NCBI GenBank assembly: GCA_963932145.1 | Contig: OZ010586.1 | Coordinates: 69,777,254 to 69,841,253 of the forward strand | DNA from: Acanthosepion lycidas | Lineage: Eukaryota; Mollusca; Cephalopoda; Sepiida; Sepiidae | Length of the DNA: 64,000 nucleotides | Reading direction: 5' to 3' | Shown here: positions 9,741 through 23,182 of the stretch, one piece after another | Numbering within the stretch: position 1 is the stretch's first letter | Layout: each line of letters begins with the position of its first letter | Notes under the pieces: model-generated | Told to the model about the DNA's origin: nothing | The model's input: the letters and a program-made list of their open reading frames with translations, nothing else | The model's database searches: none | Made by a program: the position numbers and the translations under genes

Positions 9741-12700
9741 AATTTGGCATTAAATGACCCACAGTGGTTGATATGCCATAAAACCCAACCAGCAGCCACT
9801 GCATGGATTGTTGCTTTGTTTTTGGCTCAAAGGGATGAACCTAACACATATTGGTTTAGGGAACGTTCACAGAAATCAGCTGGAACAGTTGGATCTGCCG
9901 AAACGATTTCACTTAGTGTAATCAGCCTGTGTGCTTTTGATCAGGTGTCTGAGAACGTGGAACCCACCGAGCAGAAACCTTCGTCATGCCAAGTTCATTG
10001 TGCAGAATTTTCTCAACTCTCTCACGGGATATGCTAATAGCATGGGCTGTCTGATTTATAGCCAGCCGCCTGTCAACCATCACCATAGGATGAACACTAT
10101 CAATGTTTTCCTTATTGGAAGCAGTCGCAGGACATTCAGATCATGGGTCACCTTCAAAACTCCCTTACCCTGCCCACATTTGCACTGTTGATAAAGCCGG
10201 AGCGTCATCTCCTAATATAGTAACCGTGTCAGCATTATAGTCCTGCTAACAATTGTTTCACGGCGAGACTTTCCGATAGATCTGTCCTCATCTTGGCTAC
10301 CTCTGATACAAGCTCAAAATAGTGGACTACGTAGTGAGCATGAAGTCAGTATTGTACAGGGTACATTAGAAATACTTCCACCTATAGCTCCCAGAAATAC
10401 CTCCCACATAATGGTTAAACATTAGTGCCAATGGTGTTTTCATCTAGCTAATATCTAGCTAATTAAGTGGGAGGTATTTCTGGGAGGTATATGTGGAAGG
10501 TATTTCTGCCACACTCTGTATTAATATTCTGTGAGAGTGGATTGTTAGCCATTACTTCCATGTGATCCAAAAGCATATTAGTAAGTATAACTTAAATTCT
10601 AAATATATTACGGATAAAGAACTAAATCGATTTCTCCTTGGAGAAATGGTGTTCCTTTCATTTGAAGCTCATATTCTTGTATAAAATTAACGACTGATGT
10701 TTAAAAAATATAGGAGAGGGTCCCATTAAACTATAATAATGGTCACCTCCAACAGAATGACTATGGTTAGCAAATGATAGCTATAAAAAGACAATACAGC
10801 CTTGTTAACTGTGAAGGAATGGTAGGCACCCTATTTTTATCATTTCTAAATATTATGGCGTCTATTCAGACACGTATGTTCAGATGTCTACATTCCCCGT
10901 TAAAATCATTTCGATATAAATCGATCGAAAGTGAGAATATGTTGACTTTTTCCTGATTTTTTTTCTTTGAAAAATTCTTATCTCTTTCTGTTACCTTTTA
11001 TTTTATTTTTTAATCATATTCACCCCAAGCAAGGAAATAAAGCCACTAAGACAGGAGATGTTGCTAGGCGTGAAAGAATTAGAAAGCAGAAAACATTAGG
11101 GAAGAGCAGGAACAATAGAAGAAGAATAAGGGAAACATTAGATAACGATTCATATTGCATTTCAATTTTTGAATGCCAAAGCTGGACAGAACTATCGAGC
11201 CAGAAAAGAGTTCCACATTCGAGAAGTGCGTGAAAAGAAACTGTTAGCATAGAACTTACGGTTACCTCTAGCCAATTCAACTGTGAATTGGTGAAGCCTT
11301 TCAACTAATCTAGTACAGCACTTAAATTCATAGAGTCTATGTACCATAGCGAAGACCGATATCTATTTCCACTTGAAATACAGAAAATGTGGCACAAGGC
11401 CAAAATGGGGAAAAGGACGGTCTTCATCTGTTTTAACTTTAAACTTAGCCAGTTACAAACACAGGCCCAAACATGCCGTAATATTCCTGACACCAAAACA
11501 ACGCATTCTTACTTACCTTTCTTACTACATCCACCATAATACCTCATTGTCTCTATGAAAATCCTAGCTAGTTCCCATATGTACAATTTATTGTCTGTGA
11601 TGGGAGGGGAATAAAGCAACAATTTAAAATTAGCGCCAATGAGTATTTCCAATATAAAAACAAAACTATTTACAAGAAACAAAATAAAATAATGTTAGTA
11701 ATACCCCGCCCCCAATCCTTAAATGTGGCAGAAACGTCAGTTAACTGGACGAAATCAATGCGGGATTTTAATATAAAACATTCCTTCATCCCATGCACTC
11801 AATCAAACACACCCTCATTCAGACACAATAACAAATATGAAAATCCCACCCGAAACGAAAGATGCCCCGCATCCACCAGAGAACTGACATCACTGAACAC
11901 CTAACGAGGGAGGGGATGGGGAATTAAACAAAAAAAAAACAAAAAAAACAGGGGGCAGGAATAAAAGGGGCCAGTATGCATAAATAGCGAAGAGCAATAT
12001 TTATTCTGTTATCTACAGAAATGTGGCACAAGGCCGAAAAGGGGATTGGGGAAAGGACGGTCTTCTTCTGTCTTAACTATAACTTAGCTAGCCGCAAGCA
12101 CTGACCCAATCGCACAAACAATATTCCTTACACCAAAACAACACATTCATACGTACCTTTCTTACTACAACCACCATAATACCTCTTTGTCTCTATGAAA
12201 ATACTAACTAGTCCCCATATTTACAATTCGTTGTTTGTGGGGGGGGGGAATAAAATAACAATTCTAAAACTTAACCCCAATGAGTATTTACAATATGAAT
12301 ACAAAAAACTATTTACAAGAAACTAAAGAAAATAAGATTAGTAATACCCCCCCCCCACAATCACTAAATGTGGCAGAAACATCACTTCACTGGCCGAAAT
12401 CAATGCGGGACTATAATAGTATAAAACATTCATTCATCCCAAGCACTCACACTGACATGCACTCATTCAGACACGACAACAAATACGAAACCACTCACGC
12501 GAAACGAAAGGCGCTCCGCATCCACCAGCGAACTGACATCACTGACCACCTAACGAGGGAGGAGATGGGGAAATAAACTTAAAAGTAGGGACAGAAATAA
12601 AAGGGGCCAATGAGCATACATACCCTAGCTAAGTTAACTTGAAAAAGGAAACTAAAGCATCAAAAAACGGAAACCTAAGCTGGCCTAATTTCGGGATGGG

Positions 12701-15700
12701 TTGCACACGTTCAACCCAGGAAGAGCAATATCCTGATGCCTAACCGGCATCAATGTGCCACTCAAGGTCAGCCCCTTTCACACGACACAAGCGCGCAAGA
12801 TTCATCCACCTTTTGCTGAATTCTGATGAAGTGAGCCGCCGCCTTTCCGTCCTAATGTTGACTTTAAGCTGATGCTTAAAGTACAAGATCAGTTGGGAAG
12901 AGGTGAACTTCTCGCCTCCATAGAATCCCTTCTGACGTCTCGTCCAAATCACGACTCCCATAACGCCTAGCAAGCAGTGGAACACATACTGTTCAGCCTT
13001 TGTCAGCGGCGGTGCCACATTGCTACAAACGGAAACGGCCTGAAGGACAAAGGACTTTCCCTGCAGCATGCGGACCATAAGGCCTTCAACAAACTTGACC
13101 AACGTCACTACCTGGCTGCAATGAAAGAAGGCGTGACCCAAGGTCTCGACCTCCCCACTACAACGTCGGCAGTTTGGAGAATTCTCCAAGCCAGCTGAGC
13201 AGAGTCTCTTGGCGACCCAGAGGGCCCTACGAATCACCAGCCAGGTGAGTGATGCCTCATCGTTATTGAGGCATTTCAACCGGGGCGCCCAAGGCCATAT
13301 TGAGCGAGTCTTCTGCTTCGTCAGACCGAGATCGTCAATCAGATCATCATGCACGGCCCCCCTGACTAAAACTTGATATAATGCCCTATGAGACAACGCC
13401 TGGACGTTGGAGAGGCCATCCGACGCCCGTAAGAGGCGCTTCAGAGCAATACGACATTCACGATAGAAGGAGCATTCGGCTCCGGGTAAACGGCGGGCCT
13501 CCTCCTCGCACGAATGCACACTTCTCAGGGATGGGAAATTCTTTCGGGCGTCTTCCTTCCAGAAGGCGCCTTCCTCATCCGAATCGTGACACATTCGATC
13601 TAGAAAGCTAATGCGAAGCATATATTGACGAATCTCAATGCTCGGCATGCCCAGACCGCCTTCAGATGGATCAAGGCAACAGATCTCCCGACTGACTCTG
13701 GCAGCCTTGCCTCCCCACAAGAAGGAGAAAAAGAGCTTCACTAACGCCAGTAAAGTGTCACACGGAAGTGGAAGCACAGAGAGTCGGTAAAGGAGAATCG
13801 GGTAGATGTGTGAAACACAAATTTCCGCCCTCCCCTTTAAGGAAAGATTCCTCCGAGATCACAAATTAATTGCGATCTCGGCCTTCCCTCGCACCTCCGA
13901 CCAATTCATATTCAACTGGAGATCAGGACCGAACCAGACGCCGAGAATCTTGACCGGCCCATCCGTCTAGTGGAAAGGTCTGGGAAGAGAAACTCCCTTC
14001 CACGCACCCAACCGCAAGCCAACAGACTTATCACGGTTGATCTTGGCCCCTGTCACCATCTCATAACAACTGATTTCTTTGCTGACTTCGTCAATCTCGG
14101 CTCTGCTCGACACAAGAGCCGAAACGTCGTCAGCATAGGCAGAATACCTGGCCGATGTGGTAGCACCGGGCAGGGCAATTCCACGTAGGACCGGATTCGC
14201 CTTTAACTTGCGAAGGAAAGTTTCCAACGCCAGAACGTAAAGCAAAGGCGATAGCGGACAACCCTGACGAATGGAGCGAGACAATACGAAAGGCTCCGAT
14301 CGTACCCCATTCACCTCCACCAGCGCACCGGGAGTCGCATACAGAAGTCGGATCCAGGTGCGAAAGTACGGCCCGAAACCGGCCGCCGAAAGAACAGCCT
14401 CCAGAAAACGATGGTCAACCCTATCGAAGGCCTTGGACTGATCTAAATTGATCAGCGCGGCTTCACTGTCGAATAGCGAAGAGCTCTTTCGCAGACTTAC
14501 CATGTAAGTATTTATAGAAAAAGGAACATTGAAGCAACTTTATGGCGGTAGAAAAGTGACTGGTGCCAAGATGCCAGGTCAGGACCAATAATCTTGCTGA
14601 TTGTCCTTTGTATTTTTTTCAAGAATTTCTAAATAAATAGCAGGAACACCGGAACATATGTGGCAGCAATAATCTAAGCATGGGCGAAGGGTAAACTGAT
14701 AGATATGTAAGATAGATTCTGGTGAGAAGAATTGTCTAGCGTTACACAGTAAACCAACTTTCGTGGCAGCAGACCTTTCAATGGATTCAATGTAGTCTTT
14801 CCACTTCGTGTCAGCCGAGAGAAGACTTTCAGACGAGAACTGGGTGGATGTCTGACTAACACAGAAACCATTATCACTAAATAAACATCATACAACTTCA
14901 AAGGATATCAATAATGATAAGGGAATAACACGATTTCTTTACAGAGAAATGTTTTCCCTTAATTCAAGCTGTTATTCTTGTATTAAAAACAAAATCAATT
15001 TTAGTCAAATCATATTTTAATTGCAGCACACATAAAAATACAAGCTACTCCTACTGATTAACGATTACTATTTAAAAAAGATATTGTTATTTCTCAAAAA
15101 GAATACCGTTGGTTTGTTTTCTTTGCAGTCAATATTGATATCAGACAAAGTGATTTACTCTGTGAAGCAAATGTTTTCTTTAGAAAATCACGCTTTTTAC
15201 TAAAATCAGAGATGTCACCAACTTAAATTCCAGCCTATTTTTCGTGCTATTGATCCTGTATCAATAAAATTTCAACTGTTCCATTTTATAGACTTCAGGA
15301 ATACAGTCTTCTTTTATGTGACAATAATGGCTCTCCACAATTTCTTCTTTTGTAGCTCTTAATTAATTTAGTCTTTTTGTTATTTCTCCTAAACTATGTT
15401 ATGCCATTCATTTACTAAAGCCCGCTAGATAGGTTTATACTTTGCTTTTCTCTCTTCCTCAGTCCTGGGAATATCAAATTTTCTAATCCGTCTTTCCTCA
15501 ATACGTACCCTAAAAATTTCAACTCGCTCTTCCTGATGTTAAGTATAAGTGTCATTTTTGTTTCCATTTCTCTTAAACTTTGTCGTTGCTCACATGTTCA
15601 GTCCATGATATTCTCAGCATCCTTCTGTTGAACCACATTTCTGATGTTGATATGACGTGAGAGAAGAATCAAAGGTATTCTTAGGGCAAAGTCACTCAAT

Positions 15701-16268
15701 GAAAGCTGCAGAGTTTGTTCTTTTCGGTGCTGTAGTCACAGAAGAGTTTCCGTGTGATCAGTTTTGTAGAAAATACTTCACATCTCTCTCAAGTTTACAA
15801 TGTCTATTTTTTAATCTCCTTGGCAGAATTTTAAAACGAATCAAATAAATTTCCTTAAACAGTTCATGAATAAATTCATTTTTTTTAAATTTATCATTCA
15901 GAACCACAGAAGATGAATCCTTGCCTTCTTATGTTGATTCTAACCTTGCTTTTAAGACTGGAAATCAAGCTTTTAAATGTAAAATAGCTATTTGTTCAAA
16001 ATGGGTGTAATAAGTACTATATATATAAAAAAAACCTCACTAATAGATAGATAATTAGATAGAGAGATAGATAGATATCTAGATAGATATCTAGATAGAT
16101 AGATAGATAGATATGAACAGATTGAGATGAATAGATATAAACAGTTAGATAAATAAGAACAGAATAAGATAGACTGAGATAGACATGAACAGAGATAGCT
16201 AGATAGATAGAGAGAGAGAGATATGAACACAGATATATACATATGAACAGACATGATAGACAGATTGA

Positions 16269-16299
<31 letters not shown>

Positions 16300-16309
16300 G
16301 AACAGACTG

Positions 16310-16353
<44 letters not shown>

Positions 16354-16469
16354 GAGTGAATTACGTTATGGTGCTCGCTTTGTTACAGACGGTACCCAGC
16401 TGAGCCTGCAGTCGACAAAAGAAAAACACACAAGCGGGAAATTAAAAATATAAATTTACCCATCGCACC

Positions 16470-16531
<62 letters not shown>

Positions 16532-19500
16532 AAGAGGGAGAGAGAGCGAATGATGATCTACGCAATGAGATAGATGAACACACACACACACACGGTGCAC
16601 AAGCTCTCTGTATTCGTGATATATGAAACATGAGCTGATTGTGAATTTTCCAATAACTTCCATTTGTACTATGATGATGGACGACGCTATGTGAAGTAAC
16701 CTACACATTACTTCTGTGTATAAATACAGGTTACCAAATACAAATTACCCAACTTGCCTTTGTAAAGTTCTTTATGGAACGAAATAGTTTGGCATAAAAT
16801 GCTTTCCTTTTGTCTTTTTATTCATATTATCTTTTTACATATATTTTATCAATATTCGATGTTTTTACCCACATATATACGCGTGTGTGTTTGTGCGTGT
16901 GGTAAAATTAAGATTGTATTGCAATTGGTCAGCTGACATTATTTTCTTTGTGATTTCTAGGTCTATCTATCGTTGGATCACTGTCATGGATCTTAATGTG
17001 ATGAATTTTAAGGAAATTGTGGACGAAGATACGCCACATGGTTTACTGCGCGGAATTAAATTGGGAACGGAGACTTATCACGTCCTCTTCATGCGATTAT
17101 GCAGGTAAGATTGAATTCTTTACTCCTGTTTCTATTTTTATTTCTATTCGCTAGGGTTTTCGAACGACATTTAGATTTTAAGAAGAAGAAAAAAATGTTT
17201 CCTGAAATTTTTATCGATATTCGCCCTGGTAACTTTGAACGTAATATGGCTACCTGTTTAGGTCTGCCATAGTGCGAGGATTTAAATTCTTTAAAAACAG
17301 ATTCTTTTACAGTCCAAATATTACACCCCAAGAAACGGTTCTCTCTTTTCTGCGAGCCAATTTTGTGTCAATGAAATTAGGAACTGGTTCTCCCTTCTTT
17401 TACAAGCCAATTTTTTTCTTTTTGAAATTAGGTTCTCCACTTTTTTTACAAGATAATTTTTGGCTATGAAATTAGGAACCGGTTCTCCCTGCTTTTACGA
17501 CTCAATTTTTTTGCCTATGAAATTAGAACCCGGTTTTCTTTTCTTTTACAAGCCAATCTTTTTGTCTACAAAATTTACCTTTTACCTCCAAACTATTTGT
17601 TAGCAGAATAAAAATTCATTTTTTCTTCGATTACATTCTAAAATTTTTGCCTATAAAGTTAGGAACCGGATATCTCTCTCTCTTTTTTTTTTTTCAAACC
17701 AATTCTTCACCCTATGAAATTCGAAACCAGTCTTCTCTTTTTACATCCAAAATTGTCTGTCTGTGAAGTTGGAAACTGGTTCTATATCTTTTGTATTTTA
17801 ACATCCCTAAATTTTTGGTCGAGGTATATGCAGAGATGCAGTCAATAGTTCAAATGTAAATAATTTAAATTTTCAAATAATGGGTTCAGTTCGAAATTTC
17901 CTGTAGGTTACATGGATCAACAAATACCTGATGAAGGCCAGTGGGTACAGCGGTCGAAATGTTAAGATGAGGACAATATTCCGCACATAAATAATCAAAT
18001 AAAAGGCTCCAATTAGACAATGCCTCAAAGCAACCTGGATTGAATTAGTCCCCGAATTTTTACATTTCTTCTTTTACATGTCGTATCCCTACAGGGCGTA
18101 GACAATAATGGCTCTCCACAATTCCCTGTCTTTTGTAGCTCTTAATAAATTTAGTGTTTTTTTTTTTTTTTTCTCCTATACCCTGTTATGCCATTCATTT
18201 ACTCAAGCCCGCTAGATTGGTTTATACTTTGCTTTTCTCTCTTCCTCAGTCCTGGGAATATCAAATTTTCTAACCCGTCTTTCCTCAATACGTACCATAA
18301 AAATTTCAGCTCGCTCTTCCTGATGTTAAGTATAAGTGCCATTTTTGTTTCCATTTTCTCTAAAACTTTGTCGTTGCTTTTTCGACAAATAATTTCATAG
18401 TAACTGTTCGGATGAGCTTTTATTCTTACTACCTCGACTACATGAATTTAAGCGTACCACTAAATTGGCAACAAGGTCTCACTGTTTTACTGTTAAATTA
18501 CCAAGACGCAACCGTCAACTTCTATTTCCTTACGAACAAATATGGCTTCCATTTCGTCAGGTCAACTGCCGACGTGTTAACAGCCATTACTTGAATTTGT
18601 CTATCAAGCCTCACGTAAGAATGACGAAGGTAGGGCTGTGGGTTTAGATATCTCAGAAATGTTCGACAGGGTTTGGTATGATGGCCTTCTCCACAAGTTA
18701 CAGTGTCAACGGACGAATATTTGGTTTAATTCAATCGTTCCGAACAAATCGTGTAATGAATGTCGTGTTGGACGGATACGCTTTCAGATCATTTCATACT
18801 AACCCAGGGTCCCCCAGTGCTCTATCTTTGGACCTACGCTGTTTCTGATCTTCATCAATGACCTCCCCAATGCCATCAGTTCCCGACTAGGTATTTAGAC
18901 AGATGAAACAGCAATTTACTCCTGTCAGTACAGCCCCGATAAAATAAACCTGGCAACTGCTCTCAAAAAGTATCTCTAATCAGTGGTTAACCGGGGCAAG
19001 AAAACCTTGTAAAATTTAACGCTTCCAAAATAAAAATGCTTTCATTTAATCACCACAGAGAGCCTTTTCTGTCTGCCATCAACATGGCTGTTGCAAGACT
19101 CGAATAAAGCAACACTCTTTGCTTGCTTTCCACTAAAATGAAGTGGAGAGACTATATTGAATCAATTGCTATGTCAACTGCTAGGAAGGTTGGTTCACTG
19201 TGTCGTGTCAGATAATTTTTCTTGTCAGAATCCATCTTGTACATTTAAAAATCTACTATTCGTCCGTGCCTTGAACATTACTGCCACATCTGGTCTGGTA
19301 GGCCGGCTATATATCTCGAGATTCTCAACAAAATCCAAAGTAAGTGTCTGTAACGTAATGACTTGAAATTTCGACTTCAGTCACTTTCTCACTGATATGA
19401 TGCGGCTTCCCTCTGTCTTTTCTACAAGTAATTTCATAGTAACTGTTCGGATAAGCTTTTATCCTTACAACCTCGACTACATGAATTTAAGCGTACTACT

Positions 19501-20270
19501 AAATTGGCAACAAGATCTCACCTTTCTACTGTTAAATTACCAAGACTCAACCGTCAACTTCTATTTTTAGAGTTTCTTTTCTCGCACTTTTCGCCTGTGG
19601 AACTGCCTTCCGATTTCTTGCTTCCCTGGTAACTGCAATCTACAAAAATTTAAATGCAACGTCAACCGCTATTTTCTGTCCTTTCCTCACTTCTCACTAA
19701 AGTCTTCTCATTCTCTTTCACTCCCTGTAACCACCTGCATCATAGTGGCATTGTCGCCTTGCTTGGGGTGAAACGAAAAACAGAAAATGTAAATAATGAT
19801 TGTTCATGTAACGCTTTTCAAATACCGTTGGTGATTGACCCCCACCCGCAAAAACAGTTTCAAGTGGCAATGAGATGTTTTGTTTGTTCACAATTGTTTC
19901 TTTTTTCTTTTTCTTTTTTTTTTTTTTTTGTTGTTTTAGTTATGCCGGTCTCCAGTGTGTCGAGATCAAAGGTCATTCAAAAAGCGTCGGCTACGAACCA
20001 GGGATGAAAATAAACCCGGAAAGTTTTCAAAATACCTGGAATGCCGTATACATCGATGGGGACTGGCGACTCGTCCAGTGTAACTGGGGCGCAAGGTAGG
20101 ACAAATAATATATAAGATAAAAATAAGGCATGCTATATTTAGGGATAAAAGTGCTTAATATAAGTGATGACGCCTATATAAATATAAAAATGGACACTGA
20201 GGTCAACACTGACCGGCGACAGTCTGTTTCATGCTTGAAACAGATTGTCGCCACTCGATGTTGACCTCAG

Positions 20271-20313
<43 letters not shown>

Positions 20314-21144
20314 GGGGTTTCATTAAGACGGATTATATATAAAAGCATACTTAAAAGGAAGTAAACATACACATAAACAGGAAAAGCATGGTAAATTGAA
20401 TGTTAATTTCATACAATTTATCTATATTTCTTGCGTGTATTAGTGTGTGTATTTTTTAGGTTACAATTGTTTATGCGATAAAAAGGAGAAGTCACTTCGT
20501 ATTATTACACGCCATATCATAGAGAAAGGTTGATCATTGTTGCCCGTAGCAAGGTTCATGTCGAAGAGATTGAATTTAAAGTCTTTAGGCAGGATGTCCG
20601 TATTCCCGACAGGAACAGTTTTTGTATTTGCATTATTTTTATTTATTTTAAACAAAGTTTAAATATTATTGTTTTATTTTATTTATAATTTTCATTATTA
20701 TTATTTTATATTTTATTTATATATAATAATAATGTTCCTACCTATCTAACAAGAATCGCACTAACAAGACTATCTTGCTAACAGACACGCTTTAGTAAAT
20801 ATTAACAAATTATCGAGAAAATACTCTCGATAGTTGTCGAATATATTAAATTGAAGTTCCCCACTCGGTACTCCATACTTTCGGCCTTGTACCACGTCTA
20901 GCCTACGCTTAGTAAAACGCTATATTAGGTTAAATGTTTTATGTACTCGTGAATATTATATACAAGGAGTTGCTGTAAAGTTTTCAGCCCAACCAAGATC
21001 TTACAATTTAAAAAAAATCTGATGCTTCACCATTTTTCTACATTTTGAAAAGTAGGTTTGGTCAAGAACGTTGCAGCACTCCTGTATATAAATATACAAG
21101 AAAAAGTCAGTATATTTTTTTAAAACAAACCTCTCTCTCTCTCT

Positions 21145-21195
<51 letters not shown>

Positions 21196-21925
21196 CATAT
21201 TAGGTTGGTGCAAAATAATGTCGTTTTCTCACATAGTAACATATGTGAGAAAACGACATTGTTTTTGCACCAACCTAATAGAAACGGAAAAGAGGTTAAA
21301 CAAAAAAAAAAAAAACGTGATTAGTTTCGAGAACCGTTTTGATTCAATCGCGGAACCAACTGCATTCCATATCAGATGTGTCACGTCATGCTACTCATGC
21401 CCACAATGGTAGTCCTCAAGTTCGACTTGGTATTGTGGCTTTGGTAGTTAGTATTCCTCTTGACAACAGACGTAGTCATCAAGGATATTCAGTTCAAGGC
21501 GGCTGGCAACTCTCGTGATGGGTGTGATATGACTGAAAATTCTTAACCAGCCGCTCATGGGTCAGCTCGTGTTGGAATACTTACGGTCTCCTATGGATCA
21601 ACCTCTCGATCAAGAGCATAATCCACTGTGTAAGGGGGCCCGACGTTGGCAGTTATATTGATCCAGATTGCCATTGCCCCTATTATTTGCAATTCCCAAG
21701 ATCCTCATAGACAAACATAAACTTGGTGCTTGTTACTTGTGTCACATTTTAGTCTCAGACAAATTTCTTCTCTACCAAGCAGACCTTTTTCCATGTACCT
21801 GACAGAGAAATGAGAATACTAAAATTTTGGACATACTGAATAAGATTAAGTTTATTTTTCCCTCATATATGACTCTCTAAACATGCGTTCTTAAATACAT
21901 GACAGGCAGTATGCACACACACAGA

Positions 21926-21983
<58 letters not shown>

Positions 21984-22743
21984 GCAATTTAGAAAGCAAG
22001 ATGAATGCAAATGCACCCCTTGATCACGAAATAACAAATTGAATCGTCAAAGCTACAAGTTCATTTGGGTAGCTTCGCCACCGCCTATGGAAGGAAAGAG
22101 GTATCAACTTAGACAGAATTATGGTTTATGGAGCAGCCGTTTTGACCAAACGGCACAGAATTATGGACCGTATATAGGTCCCATATCAGACAACCGCATG
22201 TCTTCCACAAACGTTCTCTCCACGCGATCTGTAGTTATACTTTTGATCTTCTCGCAAAATGCAACATTGGTTAAATTTAGACTTTCCTGGTGCAGTCACA
22301 ACTTTACTGAGCTGGTTTTGTTGCAAGGATGAGTGATGACAGAAAACCTAAGGTCCTCATGTATAGCCAGTCTGACAGTGGACTATTTGAGGGTCGTGGT
22401 TCATGTATAAAGGCAAGTTAAAGAACAACCTCTCAGCTATCAATGGGCCTCATACTAACTTCGAGCGAGTTGCCCTGTATAGAAATACACGTAGATATTT
22501 GTGCCTCCTAAAGTGGTAGCAGAAATTTCGAAATCAGTCGTATAGACCGGCTAAGAGACAAATGACAATGGCGAAAAGCGTCAACAAATATTCTTGTGTC
22601 TATACCCTGAGATCCTCGCTGTTACACTATATGTGAACTTGCATGCAGGTCATTAACGAGACTGAAGTATCACATAAGACAGAAACATAAAAAACTAGAT
22701 GAGGTTATCGGATCCTTATATGTCGAAATCGATGGGAAAACAC

Positions 22744-22805
<62 letters not shown>

Positions 22806-23124
22806 CAAAGGAAATCTTATAAGTATGAGAAACTATACTCGCTCGGAACACCTTCGGTGTCTTGATTTGCAAATAAACAAGCGAATACCAAAGTGAAAAA
22901 AAAAGGTGTATAAAAAGAAAGAACCAAGAATATGTACGTTAGCCGAAAATAATCGTCCAGCATGCAAGTCCAAGGCCCAAAGAATGAAAACCTGATGTGA
23001 GTACCCAAAATAACTAAATAAAGTGCTCAATTCAATGAGTAGAGCAGACCTAGTCAGCCTTCCCCGACGATTCGCTTAGGTGAAACCTTGGTAGGTTTAT
23101 CTGGCTCTCTAGGTTTAACTAACT

Positions 23125-23182
<58 letters not shown>

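Noticed and set aside
12977-13611. Plus-strand ORFs at 12977-13198 and 13381-13611
   Set aside because: They are antisense to the L1/Tx1-like RT.
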